Assembly (NCBI RefSeq): GCF_014282275.1
Contig: NZ_VFIA01000034.1
Coordinates: 1-63,486, forward strand
Length of the DNA: 63,486 bases
DNA from: Spirosoma utsteinense
Lineage (GTDB): Bacteria > Bacteroidota > Bacteroidia > Cytophagales > Spirosomataceae
Direction of reading: 5' to 3'
Shown here: positions 23,320-32,600 of the stretch, piece by piece
Layout: each line of letters starts with the position of its first letter
Numbering within the stretch: position 1 is the stretch's first letter
Notes under the pieces: model-generated
Told to the model about the DNA's origin: nothing
The model's input: the letters and a program-made list of their open reading frames with translations, nothing else
Databases searched by the model: none
Program-made: the position numbers and the translations under genes

Positions 23320-25566
23320 TCAAACAATAAGCAGTCCGTTCTGCCGCAGCTGTATCCAGGCAGGCGACTGCATGAATGAGCTGAAGTTGCCTAGTCCGCT
23401 CAGTTCATAGTCGGCCTTTAGTTGCGCTAATGAACAGGGTTCGTGGGGGCCGATAATGAGCGTAGGCAGCCGGTTCATGATCCAGTCGCCAACGGGCACC
23501 GTGGCCTCAAGAAGCCACTGGCCCTGCCGGCTATAAAACTCCAGCTCCGCCATCTCCACCACCTTCCGCCCCTGCTGTAACTCGAATACCTCCATGCTGG
23601 GCAGATTGCCCGGCCAGATCACGAACGCATTGGGACGCGGCTCTTTATCGGACGGCTGGCTGATGGCTTTCTCGATGTATCTCGGTGGAATGGAGGTGAC
23701 CGGTACCGGAAACGTAAACCAGTCCTGTAGAGGAAGCTCAAACCCCACATCATGCATGTAGTTGAACAGCGACTTGCGCAGGCCATCGGCAAACAGATCA
23801 TGATTCGCCCCCGACGGGTCGGCATGCTCCAGGTCGTTGTCGGCAAACCCGCCGAAGTCAGGCCCGATGCGCATCACGTCGAACCCCGCCGGGTCGACCC
23901 CAACGGGGCTGTGGGCGGTCATGGCAAAGCGGTGCCAGAAACCCGATTGAACAACCCCGTTTTTGAATAACTGCCGAACCATTTCCAGGGAGTCGACGGT
24001 TTCCTGCATCGTTTGGGTCGGGAAACCATACATCAGGTACGCATGGACCATGATGCCGGCCTGGGTAAAGGCATCGGCCACGCGGGCCACCTGCGCCACT
24101 GTAACGCCTTTTTTCATTCGTTCCAGCAGGCGGTCTGAGGCTACCTCCAGGCCGCCGGATACCGCAATGCAGCCCGACGCTTTCAGCAGTGTACACAGGT
24201 CGGGTGTAAAGCTGGACTCGAACCGGATATTCGTCCACCAGGTCACCGTCAGCTTCCGGCGAACGATTTCCAGCGCCAGGTCGCGCATGAGGGCTGGCGG
24301 TGCGGCTTCATCGACAAAATGAAATCCGGTCTGTCCGGTCTGGTCGATGATTTCCTCGATTCGGTCGGCCAGGAGCGCGGCTGTTACCGGTTCGTATCGT
24401 TTGATGTAGTCCAGCGTCACATCGCAGAATGAACACTTACCCCAGTAGCAGCCGTGGGCCAGCGTCAGTTTGTTCCAGCGGCCATCGCTCCACAGACGGT
24501 GCATGGGATTCACGACTTCAATGACCGACAGGTAGTCGTTCAGGGGGAGGTCGCGGTAGTTGGGGGTGCCGGTTTCGCGCTGGGGGACATCCTTTTCCCG
24601 GGCGCCGTTGTAATAGGTAACCAGCCCGTTGGTTCGGGCATAGACGCGCTTGAGCTGGCTTATTTCGCGCCGACCGTCCAGATGTTCCAGGAGCGTTAGC
24701 AGCGGAGCTTCCCCGTCGTCGAGGCAGATAAAGTCCACATAATCGAAGACGCGCGGCTCGGTCAGCGATCGTAGTTCGGTGTTGGCATACCCCCCGCCCA
24801 TGATGATCCTGATGTCCGGGTGGTGCTGTTTCAGGTATTTTCCGCAGGTGAGTGCCCCGTACAGATTGCCGGGAAACGGAACCGTCAGGCAAACCACACC
24901 GGGTTGCCACTGCTGGATTTTCTGTTCCAGCAGTTCGATCAATATCGTCGACACCGGCGTGTCAGGCGCTTGTAAAGCCTCGTGTAACTCATCGAAGTGC
25001 GTGGCCGAACGACCCAGCCGTTCGGCATATCGGCTAAAGCCAAAGTGAGGATCGACCGCTTCCTGAATCAGGTCGCTCAGGTCTTCGAGATACAAGGTAG
25101 CCAGATGCCGCGCCTTGTCGTGGATGCCCATCGTGCCAAAAGCCCAGTCAAGCTCTTCCAACTGCGCAAAACGCGAGGCCTCAGGCAGATAGGTCCGGTC
25201 GCAGATGCTATGAGCGAGTGTTGGGTTCTTATTCTGGAGAAAACGAATTACCGGATCGATGGTGCCGACATAATCGGCCTGCAACCGGCAGATGCGGTAA
25301 CTGTTGTCCGACAATTCGGCATCGGCGGCTTCGAGTTGGGCAAACATCGCTGCCAGCCCTTTGGCCGAAAAAAGGGCTAAAATAACCTCGATACCCAGGT
25401 CTGCCTGGTATGACGTGATATGCTTTGTGTGGAGAAACCCTTTCAGATAGGCCGTTGCCGGATAGGGGGTGTTGAGCTGAGTAAAGGGTGGGGTGATGAG
25501 TAAGAGCGTCTGATCCACAGCGATACGAATTTGCGGATAAGGTTCGGGCTCATCCTGAAAAAGCAT
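23320..25566 (-). CDS. B12-binding-domain radical SAM protein
   Basis: A 748-residue protein from the ATG at 25566. The N-terminal 330 residues include a Rossmann-like B12-binding region (VVCLTVPFPGNLYGALTCGK, IIMGGGYAN) without the DxHxxG cobalt-ligand motif, so cobalamin may be bound base-off or not at all. The radical SAM core carries the 4Fe-4S cysteines C373, C378 and C381 (CYWGKCSFC), followed by GGLEVASDRLL and YLMYGFPTQT. The C-terminus is an extra domain of about 180 residues. Such proteins methylate or rearrange small molecules, lipids or peptides; the substrate is not predictable. It diverges from the DUF2071 gene across about 110 bases. Confidence 0.88.
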   Translation of the reverse strand: MLFQDEPEPYPQIRIAVDQTLLLITPPFTQLNTPYPATAYLKGFLHTKHITSYQADLGIEVILALFSAKGLAAMFAQLEAADAELSDNSYRICRLQADYVGTIDPVIRFLQNKNPTLAHSICDRTYLPEASRFAQLEELDWAFGTMGIHDKARHLATLYLEDLSDLIQEAVDPHFGFSRYAERLGRSATHFDELHEALQAPDTPVSTILIELLEQKIQQWQPGVVCLTVPFPGNLYGALTCGKYLKQHHPDIRIIMGGGYANTELRSLTEPRVFDYVDFICLDDGEAPLLTLLEHLDGRREISQLKRVYARTNGLVTYYNGAREKDVPQRETGTPNYRDLPLNDYLSVIEVVNPMHRLWSDGRWNKLTLAHGCYWGKCSFCDVTLDYIKRYEPVTAALLADRIEEIIDQTGQTGFHFVDEAAPPALMRDLALEIVRRKLTVTWWTNIRFESSFTPDLCTLLKASGCIAVSGGLEVASDRLLERMKKGVTVAQVARVADAFTQAGIMVHAYLMYGFPTQTMQETVDSLEMVRQLFKNGVVQSGFWHRFAMTAHSPVGVDPAGFDVMRIGPDFGGFADNDLEHADPSGANHDLFADGLRKSLFNYMHDVGFELPLQDWFTFPVPVTSIPPRYIEKAISQPSDKEPRPNAFVIWPGNLPSMEVFELQQGRKVVEMAELEFYSRQGQWLLEATVPVGDWIMNRLPTLIIGPHEPCSLAQLKADYELSGLGNFSSFMQSPAWIQLRQNGLLIV

Positions 25567-25675
25567 AACCTCATGGTTTCGGCAATGGTTCGTGGGCGCG
25601 ACGTTGCCGCAGCAGTTGGCTGAACGATCGAACGCACAGACTGTTGTTGCTGTAACTACCCTCATTCCTACAAGC

Positions 25676-26395
25676 ATGGCTTTTACTTTTTTGACCGCCG
25701 AATGGCGTAACCTTATTTTTGCCAATTACCCCATCGACCGTCAGGTACTGGAACCACTCGTGCCCTACGGTACTGAACTGGACGAGTATGATGGGCAATG
25801 CTACGGCAGTCTGGTTGGGTTTTACTTTCAGCGCGTGAAGCTGTTTGGAAAGCTGGCCGTACCTTTTCATCAGCAGTTCGAGGAGTTCAACCTGCGGTTC
25901 TATGTCCGGCGAAAAACCGATACCGGCTGGAAGCGGGGCGTCGTATTCGTCAAGGAAATCGTACCGAAGTTTGCCATAACGCTGGTCGCCAATACGCTCT
26001 ATGGCGAACCCTACGCGACGCACCCGATGCGGCACAGCTGGCGGCAGACGGGCGATACGCAGGCTATCCAATACGATTGGAAGGTGGGCTCCGACTGGAA
26101 TCACATCCGCGTCCATGCCGATCGGGTAGGGCATGCGCTGGTTGCCGACAGCGAAGAAGCGTTCATTACCGAACATTACTGGGGGTATACCAAACGCGGG
26201 GAAGGCCGGACGTCGGAGTACGAAGTCGTTCATCCGCAGTGGTCCATTTATCCCGTTCGCGATTATGCCATCCACTGCGATGTAGAGAAACTTTACGGAG
26301 CGGCTTTCGCTCCGTACTTCGACCAGTCCCCCGCGTCTATCTTTCTGGCCGACGGGTCGGCGGTGGCTATCAAATCGGGGGCCGGCTTCTCCTGA
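25676..26395 (+). CDS. DUF2071 (YqjF-like) protein
   Basis: A 239-residue protein from the ATG at 25676. Motifs typical of DUF2071 are present: LTAEWRNLIFANYPID, LVPYGTELDEYDGQCYGSLV, FEEFNLRFYVR, GVVFVKEIVPK and EHYWGYTKRGEGRTSEYEVV. The family has an acetoacetate-decarboxylase-like fold but no demonstrated activity in most members. The upstream frame extension (25592) overlaps the divergent promoter region and was rejected as start. It converges with the haloperoxidase gene after 20 bases. Confidence 0.87.
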   Translation: MAFTFLTAEWRNLIFANYPIDRQVLEPLVPYGTELDEYDGQCYGSLVGFYFQRVKLFGKLAVPFHQQFEEFNLRFYVRRKTDTGWKRGVVFVKEIVPKFAITLVANTLYGEPYATHPMRHSWRQTGDTQAIQYDWKVGSDWNHIRVHADRVGHALVADSEEAFITEHYWGYTKRGEGRTSEYEVVHPQWSIYPVRDYAIHCDVEKLYGAAFAPYFDQSPASIFLADGSAVAIKSGAGFS

Positions 26396-26415
26396 TCGAT
26401 CCGTAGACAATGACC

Positions 26416-27744
26416 TTACTTGCGGGCGGGCAGCGCCAGGAGCTGAAGCCGTTTCAGTACCTGTTCGCCAATCTGCTGGCCCAGCAGCTGACCGTTATCC
26501 AGAGCTTCCCGGTAATGGATGCCGCCATACAATCGGCTGATAGACGCTTCGTCGGCAGCCTGCCTGAATGACTGAAAACGCCGAACGGGCAGTCCGTAGG
26601 CTACTTCGGTACTGTCAGTAAACCCCAGCGTCGGACCAAACAGGCTGGTCAACACCACAGCCGAAGCGGTGGAGATGACGCTATGGCCGCTGGGGTATTC
26701 GGGAAAGGGGGGTGTTTGCAGCAACGGACGCCAGTTTTCGTTGATATGGGCGTTGATAAAGGTTTCGGGGCGGATCACATTGTAGCGGTATTTGCCATCC
26801 CAGCAACTGATAAACCCGTCCATAAGCGCCACGGCTGTCAGGAAATACGCTGCGCTGGTCTTCATCAGATCGGCGTTGGTCTGCCGGGAAACCTGCCCGG
26901 CAATAGCCAGCCAGTGGCCACCCGGCGACAGTTTCTTGCTGGCAAAGTTCATGTGGCCCTGGGTGTTCAGAAAAAACGGGTTACAATCCCAGTAGTTGGC
27001 AATCAGGCGCTGCTCAGCTGTCAGGTTAGTGCATACGTCAAACACGTTACGGGCACTTTTAAAGAAGGCGTTATCGGGCGTTATACCGAAAGGGGGTGGC
27101 GGCTGAAGTCGGCAATGCGACGCGGAGTCGAGCGTAAGGGGGCGGATGCGTCGCCAGTAGGGTTCAACGGCGGCCATATAACCGGGGGGCGTAGGCAACC
27201 AGGCTCCCGGCAGCTTTTGTGGCGTATACCGACGCAGGGAACGCGTTTGCCGGTACTGGTCGCCAGCGGCCCAGGCCAGGATATGGCTCGCCATCTGTTT
27301 GCCCACCGCCCGGGAGGCTACAATGGTCTGGGCCGAATACCCCTGCCTGCTGGCCAGTTCCCAGAGTTGATCGGCCAGTTCGTCTAGGCGTTTCTCGGAA
27401 AAAACCAGCGTTCGCCCAACCGCAATCAGGGCTTCGGTAGCCGCCAGCGCAGGCTGGCAGCCGCTCAGCGACAGAGGGGGCGGGGGTGTCAGTCCCGGCA
27501 GCTGACCCGCTCCCGACCGATAGGGCCCGCTTTGGCAAAGCACCAGGGTTTCGTAGGCGGCTGCGTGGGCATACACATAAATGCGGGCGGCAACCGGGGG
27601 CGAAAAGATATCGGCCACAATTACCTGCGTCAATGCATCATGGGCGCGGTGAAACAACAGCCGCTCCGTGGCAGCGGTCGGCTTTCGGCCCTGCCCATGG
27701 GCCGATCCGATCGCGAGCATAACTACAAGCCACCATCGTTTCAT
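26416..27744 (-). CDS. Vanadium-dependent haloperoxidase / PAP2-family protein, secreted
   Basis: A 442-residue protein with an N-terminal signal sequence (MKRWWLVVMLAIGSAHG). The three vanadate/phosphate-binding motifs of the PAP2 superfamily are intact: KYRYNVIRP, PSGHS in FPEYPSGHSVIST, and SRLYGGIHYREALDNG with the final catalytic His. Length and helical layout match bacterial vanadium-dependent haloperoxidases rather than short PAP2 phosphatases, though acid phosphatase activity cannot be excluded. It overlaps the preceding FG-GAP gene by four bases and is third in the operon with the cytochrome-like and FG-GAP proteins. Oxidative halogenation or detoxification at the cell surface is inference. 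Confidence 0.88.
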   Translation of the reverse strand: MKRWWLVVMLAIGSAHGQGRKPTAATERLLFHRAHDALTQVIVADIFSPPVAARIYVYAHAAAYETLVLCQSGPYRSGAGQLPGLTPPPPLSLSGCQPALAATEALIAVGRTLVFSEKRLDELADQLWELASRQGYSAQTIVASRAVGKQMASHILAWAAGDQYRQTRSLRRYTPQKLPGAWLPTPPGYMAAVEPYWRRIRPLTLDSASHCRLQPPPPFGITPDNAFFKSARNVFDVCTNLTAEQRLIANYWDCNPFFLNTQGHMNFASKKLSPGGHWLAIAGQVSRQTNADLMKTSAAYFLTAVALMDGFISCWDGKYRYNVIRPETFINAHINENWRPLLQTPPFPEYPSGHSVISTASAVVLTSLFGPTLGFTDSTEVAYGLPVRRFQSFRQAADEASISRLYGGIHYREALDNGQLLGQQIGEQVLKRLQLLALPARK

Positions 27745-30700
27745 CGCTCGTAGCCAATTAGAGGACCATCGTTCCGGACGAAAAACACCCGTCTCCGACC
27801 CGATCCTGTGCGTAGCTGAATCCCTGTTCTAACGTCGCCATCGGCCCAAAGTCCCGATTCCCGGGCCGGTATCGGGCGGAAGCTGCCCTTGTCGTCGCCC
27901 CGCAGGATAACGCCCATACTGGCATCGCAGGGGCCATGCTGAACCCGATACGGGTAGAAATTTCCCGCCAATAACAGGTCTGTTTTTCCGTCACCGTCCC
28001 AGTCGTCGGCCAACACCGTACTAACGCGGGAAAACTGGGCGTCACGGGGGAAGGGGGAGAAGGAGAACTGACCGTTACCCTGATTGACGAACACCCCCGA
28101 CGCCAGTTCGTAACTGGTCACCGTCGTGGCGTTGGCCAGTTCGGTTGGTTTGACGATTGTCTCAACGGTGGCATCGGCATACTGCTGATAGCGGGTGAAC
28201 TGTCGGCGTAACGGCACTACCTGATCGAGCAGTTCATCGCGCGAAGCGGCCGGGTAGGACTTTCCCTGAACAAAATAAGTCCAGATGGGGTCGAGAATGC
28301 CATCTTTATCGACATCACCGGCAACGATGCGCATGGGTTCGGCCAGACTGGCCCGGAAGGGGTTATTCAGACCGGCATTCCCGGCCACGATGTCCACGTC
28401 GCCATCGTGGTCGATATCGGTCAGGAGCAGCGACGCCCACAACCCATTGCTTTGCCCTAGCCCAGCCTGTTGGGTCCGGTCGGTGAGCTTCCCCCCCTGA
28501 TTGCCGAACACCCGGACGGGCATCCAGTCGCCAGCCAGGACCAGGTCGGGGAGTTTGTCGCCATCGAGGTCGGCCCAATGGGCTGCCTGTACCATACCGG
28601 CCAGCCGGCAGGCGGGAGCCCGCTCATCCGTGACGTCGGTAAAATGAGCGGGTCCACCCCCTGCGGGCGCGTCGTTGCGCAGGAGGTAACTGACCGATGG
28701 CAACGGAAACGAACCGGCTTTGCCGCGCCCGCCTACAAATAGATCCAGGTCGCCATCGCCGTCGAAGTCGGCAGCCGCTGCGGCTAGTTTACTATCGCGC
28801 ATGACGGGCAGCGCTCCCGCACTGGCCGGACCGAAATTACCCCGGCCATCGTTGAGATAAAGACGGTCCTGATACTCGGGCGACCCGGCTTCATACTCAT
28901 TGCCCCCGCTGACGACGTACAGGTCTGAATCGCCGTCCCGGTCAGCGTCGAAAAACAACGCATTGACATCTTCACTGGCCGCATCAGCCTGTCCGGGCTG
29001 CTGAGGAGCGGGCGTAAAGGTACCATTCGCCTGTTGCAGCCACAGCCTACCCGACTGACCAACGGCTCCGCCTACATATATGTCATCGCGGCCGTCGGCA
29101 TTGACATCGCCCGTGGCCAGTGCCGGTCCAAGTCGCGAAAGCTGGTAGGGGATCAGAACTTCGACTTTAAAATCGACAAAGTCGTTTTCCTGATGCCGGA
29201 AGGGGAGGATTCCGGCCATGGCCAGTGGCCTGAACCAGGGAGAGGCAGGGGCAGGCATAGCCGAACCCGCTATCGCATCTGTTTGGGCGATGGTTATCGT
29301 TTGCCCGGCAACCAGATCCTGCCGTTGCGTCTGCCGCCCGTCGGGCCAGTAAACGGTCAGGCGTTTGATGGTCGTTTCGGTTCCTACGCCAAAATGAAGC
29401 GTGGTCTCCACCGATGCCTGATAGCCACGAACGGGATATACCGTTTGCAGCTGCCGCCCCGCCTTCGTTTCGATGACCACCCGGGCGCCGAGTGCCTGGG
29501 TGTTGCCGCCACTACCTGCCAGTCGTACCCGCAGGAAGTGGGCCGAATCGGGCTGCTGGTCGGCATTGTTCCGGTAGAGCGATACGGGCTCGTTCTGGTG
29601 GCAAACGACCAGGTCGAGGTCACCGTCACCGTCGAAATCGGCATAGGCCGAGGCTCCCGAAACGGCGGGGGTATCGATGCCCCATGCCGCCGATTGGTTG
29701 CTGAACGTCAGGTCGTGATTGTTTCGGAAAAGGTAACTGGTGAGCCGGTTGGACGGCATTTTTTTGACCAGATCGAGGGTCTGGAAGTTCAGATTTCCCC
29801 GCGCTGCTTCTTCCAGTTTGGCATCGGCTACCGTGTACTTCATAAAGTCGAGGTCGGTGAAGTCGCGCAGGTAACCATTCGACACGAACAGGTCTTTCCA
29901 GCCATCATTGTCGAAGTCGGCCAGGAGCGCCGACCAGCTCCAGTCGGTTGCCGATATTCCCGCCAACTGCCCGATCTCGCTAAAGCGCACCTGCCCGGCC
30001 GGGTCGGTGCCCTGGTTGAGTTGCAGCATATTTCGCATCTGCTGCCGCACGTAGCCGCTATCGATCAGGAGTTTGTAGGTGTCGTATTCATCGGCCCCTT
30101 TCAGCATTTTTTGCCGGTGGTTATCGGCTGGCAGCATATCCAGCGTGACAATATCGGGCAGCGTATCGTTGTTGAAATCGGCCATGTCGCAGCCCATCGA
30201 GAACTTGGACGTGTGGGCCATACTGCTGCGGATCGACTCCCGAAAGCCTGTGTGTTTCCCGGCCGCATCGTGTTGGTTGAGGTACAGGCAATCCTGTTCG
30301 GTATAATCGCTGGTCGTGTACAGGTCGGGCCAGCCGTCATTGTCGACGTCGCCCACGCAAATGCCCAGTCCGAAATTGATCGGGTTGTTCAGAATACCTT
30401 CGGCCAGGGTCACATCGGTGAAGTGACCTTTATCGTTGCGTAACAGCCGATTGCCGAACCGAAGGTCGGGGGTGGCCCGCAACCGGCGGGTGTTGAGCAG
30501 GGGGTTAAACGTGTGGTCGGAGTGGTTGAGAACAAATACATCGAGGTCGCCGTCCCGGTCATAATCGAGAAAGGCCGCCTGGGTCGATTGGGTGCCGGGC
30601 AGGTCGAGGCCATACGTCTGTGCCTGTTCGCGGAAGTGCGGTACCCGTTGTCCGTTGCCCAGGTCTTTTACCCCTTCGTTGATGAATAATTCATTGACCA

Positions 30701-31145
30701 GTTTCGCTGGCGCGAACTTGCCGGAATGGCAGACGTAGACGTCCAGTAAGCCATCGCCGTTGATGTCGACCACACTTACGCCCGTTGCCCAGGTACCATT
30801 CCCGCCCACACCCGCCTGCGCTGTAACGTCGGTGAACTGCCAGTTTTTGCGGCCTTTCTCCGATCGGTTCAGGTACAGGGCATTCCGAACCGTATTGCCG
30901 GAGAAGAACAGATCGGGCCGACCATCGCCATCGAAATCACCCACCCCAACCCCGTTCCCGTTGTAGAGATATTCGTACCGGAAAATATGCAGGGAGTCGG
31001 TTTCCTGAATCAGGTTGGTGAAGCCAACGCCCGTTTCCTGCGCCGACAGACGAGTGAACAGGGGAGGGTCGGCCGGGCGCATGGCCCACCAGCCGGGTAT
31101 GGCCAGTAAACCCGCCCATAGGGCTATGATAGACAGTCGGGGCAT
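27741..31145 (-). CDS. Large FG-GAP/VCBS repeat protein with ASPIC/UnbV domain
   Basis: A 1134-residue protein with an N-terminal hydrophobic signal (MPRLSIIALWAGLLAIPGWW). It has about 14 calcium-binding-type loops of the form DxDGDGxxD (for example GDFDGDGRPDLFF, DINGDGLLDVYV, DYDRDGDLDVFV, ADFDGDGDLDLVV, DDWDGDGKTDLLL), which build integrin-like beta-propellers. An ASPIC/UnbV domain (LGARVVIETKAGRQ to VYWPDGRQ) lies near residues 530-620 between two propeller halves. It is likely an extracellular binding or scaffolding protein. It starts 17 bases after the cytochrome-like gene and overlaps the haloperoxidase gene by four bases, so the three are translationally linked. A 469-codon antisense frame here is a shadow of these repeats. 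Confidence 0.93.
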   Translation of the reverse strand: MPRLSIIALWAGLLAIPGWWAMRPADPPLFTRLSAQETGVGFTNLIQETDSLHIFRYEYLYNGNGVGVGDFDGDGRPDLFFSGNTVRNALYLNRSEKGRKNWQFTDVTAQAGVGGNGTWATGVSVVDINGDGLLDVYVCHSGKFAPAKLVNELFINEGVKDLGNGQRVPHFREQAQTYGLDLPGTQSTQAAFLDYDRDGDLDVFVLNHSDHTFNPLLNTRRLRATPDLRFGNRLLRNDKGHFTDVTLAEGILNNPINFGLGICVGDVDNDGWPDLYTTSDYTEQDCLYLNQHDAAGKHTGFRESIRSSMAHTSKFSMGCDMADFNNDTLPDIVTLDMLPADNHRQKMLKGADEYDTYKLLIDSGYVRQQMRNMLQLNQGTDPAGQVRFSEIGQLAGISATDWSWSALLADFDNDGWKDLFVSNGYLRDFTDLDFMKYTVADAKLEEAARGNLNFQTLDLVKKMPSNRLTSYLFRNNHDLTFSNQSAAWGIDTPAVSGASAYADFDGDGDLDLVVCHQNEPVSLYRNNADQQPDSAHFLRVRLAGSGGNTQALGARVVIETKAGRQLQTVYPVRGYQASVETTLHFGVGTETTIKRLTVYWPDGRQTQRQDLVAGQTITIAQTDAIAGSAMPAPASPWFRPLAMAGILPFRHQENDFVDFKVEVLIPYQLSRLGPALATGDVNADGRDDIYVGGAVGQSGRLWLQQANGTFTPAPQQPGQADAASEDVNALFFDADRDGDSDLYVVSGGNEYEAGSPEYQDRLYLNDGRGNFGPASAGALPVMRDSKLAAAAADFDGDGDLDLFVGGRGKAGSFPLPSVSYLLRNDAPAGGGPAHFTDVTDERAPACRLAGMVQAAHWADLDGDKLPDLVLAGDWMPVRVFGNQGGKLTDRTQQAGLGQSNGLWASLLLTDIDHDGDVDIVAGNAGLNNPFRASLAEPMRIVAGDVDKDGILDPIWTYFVQGKSYPAASRDELLDQVVPLRRQFTRYQQYADATVETIVKPTELANATTVTSYELASGVFVNQGNGQFSFSPFPRDAQFSRVSTVLADDWDGDGKTDLLLAGNFYPYRVQHGPCDASMGVILRGDDKGSFRPIPARESGLWADGDVRTGIQLRTGSGRRRVFFVRNDGPLIGYER

Positions 31146-31162
31146 AAGACGGTGGGTATCGT

Positions 31163-32494
31163 TCAGTCCAGTCGGAGATTTTCGTCGCCGGGTTCGTAGG
31201 TAACGTATACCAGCAGTAAGGTCATCATTTCCTGGTCGCTCCGCATTTTTCCATCCGACGTGATGAGTTTAGCGGGCTTGTTGGGATTGTTAGGATTGCC
31301 ATCGGTGTTGTCATACGTGCCAACCACGTTCACCACTGCCCCCGTTGGCAGCACCACCGGCTTCTGGTAGCGATACAGTTCCTGCCAGCGGAAATCCCAG
31401 TCCGGAATATGAACCAGCTTCAGCGTATCGGCATTGGGAAGGGTAGCAAAGGCGGTAAATTCTTTGCCCACCTGGTGCATATGCGGCCAGGCGTACAGAA
31501 GCGTAATGGGTCTGTTCTGGTAAGCCACCTTCAGGCTACAGGTTTTTACTTCACCCCCGAACAGCAGTAACGGGGGGGTTATCTGCTTTTCGGCAATGCC
31601 GCCCGATCCCAGGCTGATAACACTGACCGTGCGCTTGATGGGGGTTTTCTTGAAGAAGAAGTTGACCCCGCTAATGACGTCTTCATCCTTGGCTGACGGG
31701 CCGAAGTGAACCGTCAGCAGGACCACGCCCCGCCGGGGCATAACCCAGCCCATGTCAGGCGGGTACGTTTCGGGGGAGGCACCGGGAATCCAGCCCCCGT
31801 AGTACGTCATCTTTTTCTTGTACGGCGTCCATTCCTGATAATGCCAGGCATCTTCGGCGTTGAGGTCGACCTGCTCGATGGTGTTGCTGAGGGAGATCGT
31901 TGTATCCTCGACCGGGTGAATGGCGAAATTGGCGTGGTGGATTACCTTCTTGTTGCTCGATGTAAATTCCAGCGCTTCGACATTAGCGGCTTCGGCTAGT
32001 TCGAACGGGATTTTAAAGACCATGAACCGCTCGACACCGTCGCCTTTCTGGGCAAACGGTCGCGGCATTTTCAGTGTCAGGTCGGGCGGACGGGTGTAGC
32101 CGGTACCGGCCTGAACGCGGGTCATCAGTTGTTCTTCGGCTTCGTGCCTGACTTTACCTTTGGGCAAACCGGCATCGATCCATTCGGTAATGGCACCAAC
32201 CTGATCGGGTGTCAGGCTGCGCTTGTTGGCGAAGGTGGCATAATGGTCATCGGCGCGCCAGGGGGGCATATACCCGCTATTGATTACCTTTTTGATGAAC
32301 GTTGCCCGTTTGGCTACGTCCTCGTAGGAGATGAGCGAAAACGGAGCTGCTTCGCCCGGCCGGTGGCAGACGGCGCACTTCGCGTGGATCAATGGCTGGA
32401 TGTCTTTGTAAAAGGTCGACTTCTGCCCGAAACTGGTTTGGCAGGCCGCTAACCCAACCAGCCAGACGAAGCCACGTACGATAGACTGTCTCAT
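31163..32494 (-). CDS. c-type cytochrome fused to a copper-monooxygenase-like domain
   Basis: A 443-residue secreted protein (signal MRQSIVRGFVWLVGLAACQT). The N-terminal domain carries one c-type heme site, C40-A-V-C43-H44, and a plausible axial methionine in NSGYMPPW. The C-terminal 300 residues have histidine-rich segments (VIHHANFAIHP, WPHMHQVGKEF) and a beta-rich layout like the peptidylglycine-monooxygenase-type (Cu type II, ascorbate-dependent) domain. It could pass electrons to, or oxidise substrates at, a mononuclear copper site. It is first in an operon with the FG-GAP protein and the vanadium-haloperoxidase protein, all predicted to be exported. The copper role is from fold resemblance only. 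Confidence 0.82.
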   Translation of the reverse strand: MRQSIVRGFVWLVGLAACQTSFGQKSTFYKDIQPLIHAKCAVCHRPGEAAPFSLISYEDVAKRATFIKKVINSGYMPPWRADDHYATFANKRSLTPDQVGAITEWIDAGLPKGKVRHEAEEQLMTRVQAGTGYTRPPDLTLKMPRPFAQKGDGVERFMVFKIPFELAEAANVEALEFTSSNKKVIHHANFAIHPVEDTTISLSNTIEQVDLNAEDAWHYQEWTPYKKKMTYYGGWIPGASPETYPPDMGWVMPRRGVVLLTVHFGPSAKDEDVISGVNFFFKKTPIKRTVSVISLGSGGIAEKQITPPLLLFGGEVKTCSLKVAYQNRPITLLYAWPHMHQVGKEFTAFATLPNADTLKLVHIPDWDFRWQELYRYQKPVVLPTGAVVNVVGTYDNTDGNPNNPNKPAKLITSDGKMRSDQEMMTLLLVYVTYEPGDENLRLD

Positions 32495-32503
32495 AAAACG
32501 CTG

Positions 32504-32536
32504 AAAAAAACCAACCCACTGATGGCAGTGGGTTGG
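32504..32536 (-). terminator. Intrinsic terminator of the susCD pair
   Basis: On the minus strand an 11-bp perfect stem (CCAACCCACTG with CAGTGGGTTGG, loop of four) at 32511-32536 runs straight into seven T residues (A run 32504-32510 on the plus strand). It lies 65 bases beyond the SusD stop and just upstream of the cytochrome gene, so it ends the SusC/SusD transcript or attenuates read-through into the following operon. Confidence 0.9.
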
Positions 32537-32600
32537 GGGAACAATTTATGAAAGAAATGAACGTGTTGCAGCCCGATGCCGCAGCAAGTTCAGCGCCTGA

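Noticed and set aside
24997..25380. A 127-codon plus-strand frame inside the radical SAM gene
   Set aside because: It is antisense to a gene with an intact CxxxxCxxC motif and has no features of its own.
29034..30443. A 469-codon plus-strand frame opposite the FG-GAP gene
   Set aside because: It runs antisense to a gene with about 14 recognisable DxDGDG loops; its translation has no motif, and the Asp-rich repeats of the real gene explain the lack of stops.
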